A DNA stretch of 64,000 bases from Bacteroidales bacterium (lineage in GTDB: Bacteria > Bacteroidota > Bacteroidia > Bacteroidales > UBA932). The stretch covers positions 1 to 64,000 of the forward strand of contig JAFYEM010000034.1 of NCBI GenBank assembly GCA_017544265.1. The letters run 5' to 3'. Shown here piece after piece: positions 8,243-16,358 of the stretch. Positions within the stretch are counted from its first letter, which is position 1, and each line of letters starts with the position of its first letter. The notes beneath the pieces were generated by a model, which saw only the letters and a program-made list of their open reading frames with translations, ran no database searches and was not told where the DNA came from. The position numbers and the translations under genes were made by a program.

Positions 8243-8524
8243 ATGAACTTAAGAGACATCAAGAAAGACATCGAATACGTCATCGGGGCATTTATCGATG
8301 ACTGCACGATTTTCACTACCGTTCATCCCGGAAGCAACTCAGACGAAATAGTGGAGCTTGTGGACAAGGCTGTGGACCTTTTCAACGACCTGCGCGACAA
8401 GGTCAGCATGCCGGAAGGCAACAAGAAGGCCTATTATGACGGTCTCCGCAAACGCCTTCTGACAGAGACCGACGCCCTCTATGACAGCCTCAGTGAAGCT
8501 GTCAAAAAAGGGCTCGGAAAATAA
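8243..8524 (+). CDS. Small conserved Bacteroidales-type protein (93 aa), unknown function
   Basis: A 93-residue, acidic, largely helical protein beginning MNLRDIKKDIEYVIGAFIDD. It has no signal peptide or membrane helix. I recall short Bacteroidales hypothetical proteins with the same IEYVIGxFIDDC start and LFNDLRDK centre, but no known function. It has its own promoter and stands between the accessory segment and the envelope operon, convergent with the S8 protease gene 15 bases downstream. Its first eight codons are duplicated at 5663, which makes its 5' end the right-hand boundary of that segment. Confidence 0.75.
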   Translation: MNLRDIKKDIEYVIGAFIDDCTIFTTVHPGSNSDEIVELVDKAVDLFNDLRDKVSMPEGNKKAYYDGLRKRLLTETDALYDSLSEAVKKGLGK

Positions 8525-8539
8525 AGTCTGAAAAAAGTC

Positions 8540-11500
8540 CTAACGCTTGACGACCGTCCTGGTGACGGTCTCTCCTCCCGCCCCGACGGTCACTATGTAC
8601 TTGCCCGGGGCGGAATTTTTCATGTCTATGGCGCAGGGCGCAAAGCCGGAGACCGGGACCGTATTGTCATAGACGACGGTGCCGGTGGATGTCTTGACGC
8701 GGATGGAAGTTTCAACAGGCGTGACGCCGCCGCGTACGTAGAGGAAGCGCGAAACCGGGTTGGGATAAATGTCTATGATGACATCGTCGGCGGCAACCTC
8801 CCCAACAGAGCCGGAATCCGACCTCACAAGCACTTTCAGGGTTGCTTTGACGTCCGCATTCTCCGTGTCGGTGGCAATAATCGTAATTTCTGCCATACCA
8901 TAGCCGGCGGAAGTGATTGACAGGACCGAACCGCTCCTGGAAAGAGTGACGATATTATCGTCGGCAACGATCTCATAGGACAGGACATCGCCGTCCGGAT
9001 CGGTGAAATACTCCGACAGGTCCACGCTGATTCGGTACGAAAGGCCGTTGATTATATGGCCGGGTATTTCGGCGGAAAGCAGCGGGGCGCGGTTCGGAAG
9101 CACCGTGTAATCGAACGATTTGGCACTTACCATTCCGTAAGAATCCGTGGCGACGACAGTGAATGTGCGGAGCGTTCCCTTTCCTGTCTCTTTGGAGCCG
9201 TTGATTACGACGGTCCTGCTGGAGCCGCTTCCTGTCATGGTCGCCTTTCCGGTGGTGGAGAAGGAAACAGTGCAGGCGTGACCGTCAGGGTCTGAAATGG
9301 TGAAAGGAATAGTCACATACTGATCGTGGAGGAAGACAAACTCTCCGGAGTAACTCGTTTCTATGACCGGCGCGTGATTCACTTGCGTGCGCGTCTGGAT
9401 GATTTTATTGTCCGTGGACCAGAGGGCGTTGGCGTCATAGGCGCAGAGAGTGACATAATAGGGTGTGTCGAATTCCAGCGAAGATATGCTGCCGCCAAGG
9501 GACGAACCCACCGAAGCAGACGAACCCACGTTCACGACGGCCGTCTTCACGGAACTTGCCGGCGAGGCCGGATTAATCCCCACAAGATCCTCCCTGGACT
9601 TGCTGCAGAGAATCTTGTAGCTCTTTATCTTGTTCCCGAAACAGTCCGTTCCTAGCGTCCAGGAAATGTTAAGCACATTCATGTCCGCGCCAACGGTGAA
9701 ATCCGGAGCGGCCGGAGGTTCCGGTACAAGGACAGTGTAGCTTATATCATAGACGGTGCTCAGGCCGTAGGAATCCGTCGCCTTGATGCTGGCGCTGCGT
9801 TCCACGCCGAAAGTCTCCTGTTTTGCATTGAGCCGGAAGGTCCACGAAGAGCCGCTGCCGGTCAGGCCGGCCTTGCCGTCCGTGGTGAACGCCACCGTGA
9901 AATCGTGCGAATCAGGGTCCGAGACCGTAAATGGGATAACGACACTTTCAGTAGGAAGGAAGCGGAAATCCCCGGTGTAGGAGGTGGATATGACCGGAGG
10001 GTTGTTCACCCCGGTGGAGATGCTCTTTATAGCCGACAGGACGCTGACCCTGCCATCGCTGTCCACAGCCGCGACAGCCGCATAATACTGAGCTGAAAAA
10101 TCCAGGCCCGTAATTTTTCCGGAAACCATGGACCCAATTGCTCCGGATACCGCAACGCTGGCACTGACAATCCCGGCTCCGGGATTTGAAGGATCCGCCG
10201 CGGCAAGCGCCGACCTGTTTTTGGAGGCAAGCAGTATATAGCTTTTGACAGGATTTCCCTTATAGTCTTCACCCACGGAAAGGGAATATGTCAGGGTGTT
10301 TCCGCTGGCGCTCACGGTGAATGATGAAGGCGCCGCCGGGGGCTCCGGAGGAATCTGCTGATCAAGCAGGTAGTTGAAAATCCCGAGGGCGTTCAGCTTG
10401 CGGCCTATGGGTTTGGAAGAGTTGGTGAAAGCCACCACGTCGGAGCCTTGGATCATTGCTTCGCGAAGCTGCGCGGAAGTGAAGCCCTGCCCGCCGAAAT
10501 AGGAAACGGCGAGAGCCGCCACACCGCTCGCGTGGGGACAGGCCATCGAGGTTCCCGCCCATTCCCAATAGACATAATCATTATTGGTCCCGAGACTGTA
10601 GATAAATGGCTGGAGATTCCCGTCTATATAAAAATATTCCCCATCTCCGCCCGGTGCGCCCAGATCCACCCAGTCGCCGTACTGGGAATAGGAGGCTTTG
10701 TTCCCGGAAGGTCCGAAAGCGCCCACAGACACCACCAAATCATTGTTCGCACTGACGGGATCATAGTCCACATCATCATTGCCGGCGGCGAAACATACCA
10801 GACCGCCCTTCATGGGAGAGGTGGGCAGCTGGTTCCCGTTTCCATCGCATCCGGCGTACTCGACAAACCAATTTATCGCATTGTCTATATAGCTCGATAT
10901 CCCGATTTGCTTGAATATCGCAAGGTCTTGGCTGTCTATTTCGCCATCATTGTTGAAATCATCCATTCCCGTCCCCCAGCTGTTCTGGGATATGACAGCA
11001 CCGTTCAGGCCGCCGTAACGTATGGCCTGGCCGCATAGATAATCGCTTACACAAGACCCTGTGACGGAATCGAAAATCTGGCAGGACATTATTTTGACGC
11101 CGCCCTTTCCGGCAGCATAGTCCCCTCCGGCAATTCCGCAGACGCCCTTTCCGTTGTTGTTTATAGCGGCAATGGTGCCGGCAACATGGGTCCCGTGGCC
11201 TATATCGCCTGACCCGTTCCATTTTATCTCCCCGTCGTTTCTGCTGAAATTGTAACCGTGCTTGCCGTTTCCGTCCGTCCACATATTGTCGGCAATGTCC
11301 GGATGGGTATAGGCCACGCCTTCATCCACCACGCAGACTATCACCTCGGGAGAGCCTGTCGTGTATTTCTCCCAGACTTCCTTGACATTGATATCATTCC
11401 CGGCCTTGACAGTATTCACATAGTGCCACTGGTACTTTAAATACGGGTCGTTGAAGCCCCTGAGCGTCACTTTGCGCACAATCTCGGCATTCGCTATTCC

Positions 11501-11881
11501 TTCTCCCCTGAGCGCGATTTCCGTCGCTTTGGTGCCGTCTACAGGCTCGCGGTAACGCACTATGTAGTAACGGTGCAGGCCGTATTTGCGGCAACTCTGC
11601 TCATACTCTCCGGCATCGGGATAGAGCCTCTCCATGGACACTATGTCAAGTTCATCGGCAAGGGCGTTCAGCGATGCGGACTTCGTCTTCACCTGACCAG
11701 CTTCAATATCAGCATTGACAAGATTGAAACAGTCTTCGTCAACTTGTATGACTATTTCCCGCAGTGGTGCCTCCGGAACTTCAGCTTCGCTCTTTGCGGC
11801 CCGCTCCGGGGCTATATCTTCCAATTCGTTTGCGCACGCAGCCAAAACCAGCGCAGACGCTATGTATAAAAGTTTCTTCAT
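8540..11881 (-). CDS. Subtilisin-like S8 peptidase with Fn3-type repeats and T9SS sorting domain
   Basis: A 1113-residue serine protease. A lipoprotein-type signal (ALVLAAC, Cys16) is followed by a propeptide to about residue 170. The catalytic domain carries Asp186 (VVDEG), His229 (GHGTHVAG), oxyanion Asn368 (AAGN) and Ser445 (GTSMACPH). A DFNNDGEIDSQD loop at about 308-319 looks like an EF-hand-type calcium site. Two Fn3-like plus cadherin-like tandem units follow (about 515-1030), and the last 80 residues begin DIYPNP and end in a type A T9SS sorting domain. Substrate proteins are unknown. It lies 3 bases after the PorV/PorQ-like gene and is a longer paralogue of the protease at 12817. Confidence 0.92.
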   Translation of the reverse strand: MKKLLYIASALVLAACANELEDIAPERAAKSEAEVPEAPLREIVIQVDEDCFNLVNADIEAGQVKTKSASLNALADELDIVSMERLYPDAGEYEQSCRKYGLHRYYIVRYREPVDGTKATEIALRGEGIANAEIVRKVTLRGFNDPYLKYQWHYVNTVKAGNDINVKEVWEKYTTGSPEVIVCVVDEGVAYTHPDIADNMWTDGNGKHGYNFSRNDGEIKWNGSGDIGHGTHVAGTIAAINNNGKGVCGIAGGDYAAGKGGVKIMSCQIFDSVTGSCVSDYLCGQAIRYGGLNGAVISQNSWGTGMDDFNNDGEIDSQDLAIFKQIGISSYIDNAINWFVEYAGCDGNGNQLPTSPMKGGLVCFAAGNDDVDYDPVSANNDLVVSVGAFGPSGNKASYSQYGDWVDLGAPGGDGEYFYIDGNLQPFIYSLGTNNDYVYWEWAGTSMACPHASGVAALAVSYFGGQGFTSAQLREAMIQGSDVVAFTNSSKPIGRKLNALGIFNYLLDQQIPPEPPAAPSSFTVSASGNTLTYSLSVGEDYKGNPVKSYILLASKNRSALAAADPSNPGAGIVSASVAVSGAIGSMVSGKITGLDFSAQYYAAVAAVDSDGRVSVLSAIKSISTGVNNPPVISTSYTGDFRFLPTESVVIPFTVSDPDSHDFTVAFTTDGKAGLTGSGSSWTFRLNAKQETFGVERSASIKATDSYGLSTVYDISYTVLVPEPPAAPDFTVGADMNVLNISWTLGTDCFGNKIKSYKILCSKSREDLVGINPASPASSVKTAVVNVGSSASVGSSLGGSISSLEFDTPYYVTLCAYDANALWSTDNKIIQTRTQVNHAPVIETSYSGEFVFLHDQYVTIPFTISDPDGHACTVSFSTTGKATMTGSGSSRTVVINGSKETGKGTLRTFTVVATDSYGMVSAKSFDYTVLPNRAPLLSAEIPGHIINGLSYRISVDLSEYFTDPDGDVLSYEIVADDNIVTLSRSGSVLSITSAGYGMAEITIIATDTENADVKATLKVLVRSDSGSVGEVAADDVIIDIYPNPVSRFLYVRGGVTPVETSIRVKTSTGTVVYDNTVPVSGFAPCAIDMKNSAPGKYIVTVGAGGETVTRTVVKR

Positions 11882-11884
11882 TAT

Positions 11885-12820
11885 CTAAAAGCAATATCCA
11901 AGACCGACGGTAAAGGTGTTCATAAGATCTTTGTTGGCGAAGGTGTAGGAAGCGTTGATCTTCACGCCCCAGTATTTCGCGCCGAGGCCGACGGAGGCGA
12001 ACTGCGGCAGAGCTGCGCCCACGCTTCCGAAGTGATAGCCGCCGCGGACAAATACAATGTCATTGAAAGAGTATTCCGCGCCGACGGCGAAAGTAACGGC
12101 CTTGACGGCGTAGAAATAGTCGAAGTCTATATAGGCGTTGACGCCATGTTTTCCGCCGAAAACGGCCTCATAGCCCGCTCCGAACGCGATTGAAGTCGGA
12201 AGCGACCAGTATTCTCCTTCGGCATCCTTGACCTGACCGCCGACATTGGCGATGCCGGCCGTGACGCGGAAGTCCCCGAACCTGGCCATCAGCAGGGCGT
12301 CGGCGGCAAAGCTGGAAAGGCTGGCCTGAGGATAGTATGACTGATGGATATAGCGCAGGTCCACGCCCAGCGAAAGCCATTTAACAAGCCTTATCGACAG
12401 ACCGGCGCTGCCCACGATATCGCGGGGCTTGAACTGCCCGTCAGGCACGCCGTTGAGGTCTATGATGTCGTAGGGCTCGCCGCTGCGCGTCATGAAGCCG
12501 AGCGAGGCGCCGAACACTCCGAAATGGCCGGCGGCACCGGCGGCGATGGTACGTTCGATAGCGGAAGAAGGAGCCCAGTGCTGATAGGAAACGCCGAAAT
12601 CCGCCTTCCCGTCATAGAATGGAATGGCCGCGGCATTGGTCCATGATGACCATGCGGGATTGTGTGTCGATGCCCTGCCGGCAAAGCCGAGGCCGGTGGC
12701 GACAGGGTCCTGCAATATGCGGGAGAATCCAAGAGCCTCACTCTGGATGGATGTCTGTGCGTAGGATAGTGCGACGGTGAATGTCATCAGGATAACCGCC
12801 GACAAGTGTCTGAATCTCAT
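11885..12820 (-). CDS. PorV/PorQ-family outer-membrane barrel
   Basis: A 311-residue outer-membrane protein with a signal peptide (cut near SYA-QTS) and alternating beta-strand pattern to a terminal aromatic residue (VGLGYCF). The N-terminal motif with ILQDPVATGLGFAGRAS and a NPA turn is typical of the PorV/PorQ (UPF0164, FadL-fold) family. PorV shuttles T9SS cargo from the translocon to the cell-surface attachment complex; PorQ belongs to the same machinery. It sits between two genes for T9SS-tagged S8 proteases, overlapping the second by 4 bases (12817-12820), so it probably serves them. PorV and PorQ cannot be separated by eye. Confidence 0.82.
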   Translation of the reverse strand: MRFRHLSAVILMTFTVALSYAQTSIQSEALGFSRILQDPVATGLGFAGRASTHNPAWSSWTNAAAIPFYDGKADFGVSYQHWAPSSAIERTIAAGAAGHFGVFGASLGFMTRSGEPYDIIDLNGVPDGQFKPRDIVGSAGLSIRLVKWLSLGVDLRYIHQSYYPQASLSSFAADALLMARFGDFRVTAGIANVGGQVKDAEGEYWSLPTSIAFGAGYEAVFGGKHGVNAYIDFDYFYAVKAVTFAVGAEYSFNDIVFVRGGYHFGSVGAALPQFASVGLGAKYWGVKINASYTFANKDLMNTFTVGLGYCF

Positions 12821-14817
12821 AATTTTACTATAGTTTGCGTATGCTTTGTACCGCCTGCTGTAACGGTGACGGTGTATTTTCCGGGAGCGGAATCCACAAG
12901 ATTTATTCTATGGGGCTGTTCAAGGCTGATTGTCGCATCGTCCAGATAGACGACGGTGCCGGAAGACGAACTTATGCGGATCCTGGCCTGAATAGGCTGG
13001 ACGGAGCCGCGGACATAGACATATTTTTTCACCGGATTGGGATAGATGTCCACTGCGCCGGTGCCGCCGGTCATTCTCACTCCGACGGTGAAATTCACTG
13101 GTTTGGACTGGCGCTTTCCGTCCGAAGCCTTTACCGAAAGGTGATAGACACCGTATGCGGAAGCCTCGATTATCAGGGTCGAGCCGTCAAGTTTGAGTCC
13201 GAGGCCTTCCAAATCGGATTTCACGGTGTATGTAAGTTCATCTCCGTTCTTGTCGGTAAACACGCCGGAAAGGTCTATTTCCTCCGTATTGCCGTAAGCC
13301 AGGTCATAGCCGGGAAGGCTGCCGGCCACTTCAGGAGGATAATTTCCCACGCCGAGAAAAGTAACTGCCTTCAAGGCGTCAAGTTTCTTGCCTATAGTGG
13401 ATATGCTCTCTCCCTGATATTCCAGCATGCTCTTTTTCAGGTCCTCGGCGGTAAAGCCGGGACCGCCCTGGTACGATACCACGAGGGCCGCCACTCCGCT
13501 TGCATGGGGACAGGCCATGGATGTGCCCTCCCAGTATTTGTACCCGTAACGGCTGGTCGGAACGGTGCTGTAAATATATGGCTGGCTGAGATTTTCAATT
13601 TTGAAACTGACGTCGCTGTCTCCTCCCGGCGCGGCTATATCCACCCAGTCGCCGTACTGGGAATAGGAGGCTTTTCTGCCGGTGGGACCGAAAGCGCCCA
13701 CGGCAATGACCGCCTCAACATTTGTACAGATGGGGTCGAAGTCCAGATTCTCGTTTCCGGCGGCGAAGAAAACCACACCTCCCTTCATGGGAGAATCTTC
13801 CAGCTGATTGCCTTCATTGTCGCATCCGGCGTTTTCAACGAAATAATTGATCGCGTCTTCTATCACTTTGGGGCATTTTCTCTTTCGGAAAACAGCCTCT
13901 TCCTGAGGGCTGATCTCCCCGTCTTGGTTGGTATCTGCTTCATCGCCCCAGCTGTTCTGGGATATGACTGCTCCGTGGTCCGCACCCCACTTTATGGCCC
14001 GGGCGCATACCGCATCAGAAGCGCTTTCTTCATCATCGTCCTGAAAAATCTGGCAGGAAAGGATGCTGACGCCGCGTATCCCGGCGGCATAATCTCCTCC
14101 TGCGATGCCGCTCACGCCGATGCCGTTGTTGTTGACTGCCGCTATGGTGCCGGCGACATGGGTCCCATGCTCGCCAATCACGAGAGCAGAACTGTTTTTG
14201 ACACAGTTCCAACTGCCGTTTTCTCCGGCAGGAATGGCGTTCCAGGCAAGGTCGGGATGATTCAGCTGGACTCCTTCATCCACCACGGCGACTATCACCT
14301 GGGCGGATCCGACTGTGTAATTCTCCCAGACTTCCCCGACATTTATATCAGACCCCTTCGAAACTGGATTCGCGTAATGCCACTGGTATTTCAGGTAGGG
14401 ATCGTCAAAAACCGCGCGGACATGCTTCCTGCGCACCGGTTCGGCAAATTCCACTCCACCTGCGAGCAAGAGCTCGTCTGCTGCCTTGGCAGGCTCGGCC
14501 CCACTGCCGTAATTTACCAGGTACCAGCGGTGCAGGCCGGCCATGCGGCTCCGCGGCTCCCACTGCCCGGCATCCGGAAACACCCTTTCGAGGGTAAATT
14601 CGCCGAGAGAAGACACCCCGGCGGCCTTTGTGGCGGCAAATTCACCGGCCTCGATGCGGGAGACGGTCTCTTCATCAAATTTTACGCATAGTTCTCCGGT
14701 GACTATTGACCTGTCAAAGGAGAATCCAACCTCCGGAGCGTCGGGTAAATCTGCCGCTTCCTTCGCGCATCCAAGAAGCAGCACCAGAGGCACATATCTT
14801 AAAAATTTCTTCAGCAT
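12817..14817 (-). CDS. Subtilisin-like S8 peptidase with T9SS sorting domain
   Basis: A 666-residue serine protease. It has a lipoprotein-type signal (LVLLLGC, Cys17), a propeptide to about 165, and a catalytic domain with Asp180 (VVDEG), His217 (EHGTHVAG), Asn355 (AAGN) and Ser433 (GTSMACPH). An acidic DTNQDGEIS loop near 295-303 may bind calcium. One cadherin-like domain (about 495-580) and a C-terminal DIYPNP sorting domain (about 590-666) follow. It is close in sequence to the 1113-residue protease but lacks the extra Fn3-like units. The start abuts the sirtuin stop codon. Confidence 0.92.
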   Translation of the reverse strand: MLKKFLRYVPLVLLLGCAKEAADLPDAPEVGFSFDRSIVTGELCVKFDEETVSRIEAGEFAATKAAGVSSLGEFTLERVFPDAGQWEPRSRMAGLHRWYLVNYGSGAEPAKAADELLLAGGVEFAEPVRRKHVRAVFDDPYLKYQWHYANPVSKGSDINVGEVWENYTVGSAQVIVAVVDEGVQLNHPDLAWNAIPAGENGSWNCVKNSSALVIGEHGTHVAGTIAAVNNNGIGVSGIAGGDYAAGIRGVSILSCQIFQDDDEESASDAVCARAIKWGADHGAVISQNSWGDEADTNQDGEISPQEEAVFRKRKCPKVIEDAINYFVENAGCDNEGNQLEDSPMKGGVVFFAAGNENLDFDPICTNVEAVIAVGAFGPTGRKASYSQYGDWVDIAAPGGDSDVSFKIENLSQPYIYSTVPTSRYGYKYWEGTSMACPHASGVAALVVSYQGGPGFTAEDLKKSMLEYQGESISTIGKKLDALKAVTFLGVGNYPPEVAGSLPGYDLAYGNTEEIDLSGVFTDKNGDELTYTVKSDLEGLGLKLDGSTLIIEASAYGVYHLSVKASDGKRQSKPVNFTVGVRMTGGTGAVDIYPNPVKKYVYVRGSVQPIQARIRISSSSGTVVYLDDATISLEQPHRINLVDSAPGKYTVTVTAGGTKHTQTIVKL

Positions 14818-15522
14818 TTATTTAGCCAGTATCTCTTTCATTTTTTCCATACCCCTGGTCGCGACATCCCTGATATGGGTGATGCGCGGGTCCGATACGG
14901 GCACGGAGGCCGGGTCTATTATATAGATCGGACAGCCATGACGCGCATAGCGGTACAGCCCCGCGGCTGGATAGACCTGCATCGACGTGCCCACGATAAG
15001 CAGTATGTCCGCGGCGGAAACGATGTCCGCCGCACGCTCTATATTGGGCACGGCCTCTCCGAAAAAGACTATATGAGGCCGCAGCTGTTCGCCGCCTGGA
15101 GCCTTGTCGCCGATATTGACCTCATCATAGCCCACGTCTATGACCTCATCCTCGCGGAAAGTGCGGTCATACAGGCCGTAGTTCGGACGTACCTTGGTCA
15201 ATTCGCCGTGAAGGTGCAGGACCCTGGTGGAACCGGCCCTTTCGTGGAGATTGTCCACGTTCTGGGTTATCACGTCCACCCTGAAGTCCTTTTCCAGTTC
15301 TGCGATAGCCTTGTGCGCGGCATTCGGAGCTGCGTCTTTCAGCTGGCGCCGGCGGTCGTTATAGAACCTGAGGACCAGCTCCGGATTACGGCGCCAACCC
15401 TCTATAGATGCAACTTCGTTGACGTCATACTGTTCCCACAGGCCTCCGGTGTCGCGGAAAGTGGCGAAGCCGCTCTCTGCGCTGACACCGGCGCCGGTAA
15501 GTACTGCTATTCTCTTCTGCAT
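14818..15522 (-). CDS. NAD-dependent protein deacylase (sirtuin, CobB-like)
   Basis: A 234-residue sirtuin that removes acyl groups from lysines using NAD. Visible motifs are GAGVSAESG (residues 10-18), the FRD loop, TQNVDNLH (86-93), catalytic His105 in HLHGE, and the GTSMQVYPAA binding loop. Tyr54 and Arg57 in FYNDRRRQ match the pair that binds succinyl or malonyl lysine in SIRT5 and E. coli CobB, so desuccinylation is plausible. The region after HGE, where CobB has zinc-binding cysteines, has none. It overlaps its upstream neighbour by one base and abuts the S8 protease gene, so it belongs to the envelope operon. Confidence 0.9.
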   Translation of the reverse strand: MQKRIAVLTGAGVSAESGFATFRDTGGLWEQYDVNEVASIEGWRRNPELVLRFYNDRRRQLKDAAPNAAHKAIAELEKDFRVDVITQNVDNLHERAGSTRVLHLHGELTKVRPNYGLYDRTFREDEVIDVGYDEVNIGDKAPGGEQLRPHIVFFGEAVPNIERAADIVSAADILLIVGTSMQVYPAAGLYRYARHGCPIYIIDPASVPVSDPRITHIRDVATRGMEKMKEILAK

Positions 15523-16319
15523 TATTCAGCGACTACGGGTGTTGCGGGAACTGCGGGGGCCACGGGAATCACTTCCGCGGCGTTAGACTCGGGAACCTCG
15601 ACCATCTGGGCATTCTCCACGCGGGTCCTGGCGGCCTCGGCATTGCCTGCGGCCTTTTCGGCGGCGCGGTTAGCCTCGTTGGCTGCTTTCTCGGCTGCCT
15701 TCGCCGCCTCTTCCTGCTTCTTCTCGAGTTCGAGCTGCTTCTGGCTGTCCTTCAGGGTCTTCTGGCTGTCCTTCAGATCTTTCTTGGTCTCGTTCATGGC
15801 CTTCTTGCTCTCGGAGATGTCCTTCTTCGCTTCCGAAATCTTCTTCTGGTCCGCCTTTACCTGTGCGTCCAGTTCCTTGAGTTTCTTCTCGTCATTCTTG
15901 AGGGCGTCTTTCATGCCTTCGATTTCATCCTTCAGGCCGGCGATTTCCATCTTGTCCGCCCTGTCGAGCTTGCCGTCATCGATTTTGAGGCTCTTCTTCT
16001 GAAGGTCCATGGCCTGCTTCTTGAGTTTGATGGCCTCTTTCTGCTGCTTTATGGACGCCTTCAGCGTCTTGATGGACTGCTTGTTGGTGTCGATGTTCTT
16101 CTTGAGGGCGCTGATGGCGTCGTTGCTCTTCTTGATCTGGGCGTTGCTCTCCTTGACCTGCTGCTGGTTACGGAGGTTAGCCTCGTTCACGGCATTCTTG
16201 TTCTGCGCCACCTCCTTCTCTGTCGAGGAAGAATTGTCGATGACGATGTTCTGGGCGGCTGCGCCGAGCGTCACGGCAGCGAGAACAATGGTCGCGATAA
16301 GTTTAGACAATTTTTTCAT
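15522..16319 (-). CDS. Exported Lys/Glu-rich coiled-coil protein
   Basis: A 265-residue protein with a signal peptide (MKKLSKLIATIVLAAVTLGAAAQN) and an almost entirely helical body. Heptad-like repeats rich in K, E, D and Q run from about residue 35 to 230, including repeated KDSQK and KDISESKK units, then an Ala-rich stretch and a short P/V/A tail. It is probably periplasmic. No enzyme motif is seen; a structural or spacer role is inferred. The frame extends to a TTG at 16352, but the signal peptide starts at the ATG at 16319. An internal promoter box lies 30 bases upstream. Confidence 0.75.
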   Translation of the reverse strand: MKKLSKLIATIVLAAVTLGAAAQNIVIDNSSSTEKEVAQNKNAVNEANLRNQQQVKESNAQIKKSNDAISALKKNIDTNKQSIKTLKASIKQQKEAIKLKKQAMDLQKKSLKIDDGKLDRADKMEIAGLKDEIEGMKDALKNDEKKLKELDAQVKADQKKISEAKKDISESKKAMNETKKDLKDSQKTLKDSQKQLELEKKQEEAAKAAEKAANEANRAAEKAAGNAEAARTRVENAQMVEVPESNAAEVIPVAPAVPATPVVAE

Positions 16320-16349
16320 ATCAAATGTTATTAGAGTTTGCTTATCTTG

Positions 16350-16357
16350 CAAAGATA
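16350..16357 (-). promoter_or_regulatory. Internal -7 promoter box within the envelope operon
   Basis: Minus-strand TATCTTTG in the 39-base gap between the OstA-like and coiled-coil genes, 30 bases before the ATG at 16319. No clear -33 TTTG. It could drive the coiled-coil, sirtuin and protease genes separately. Confidence 0.5.
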
Positions 16358-16358
16358 A

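Noticed and set aside
12835..14691. Plus-strand open frame of 618 codons opposite the shorter S8 protease
   Set aside because: Explained by codon usage of the protease gene on the minus strand, which has all catalytic motifs. No start signal or recognisable domain in the antisense frame.
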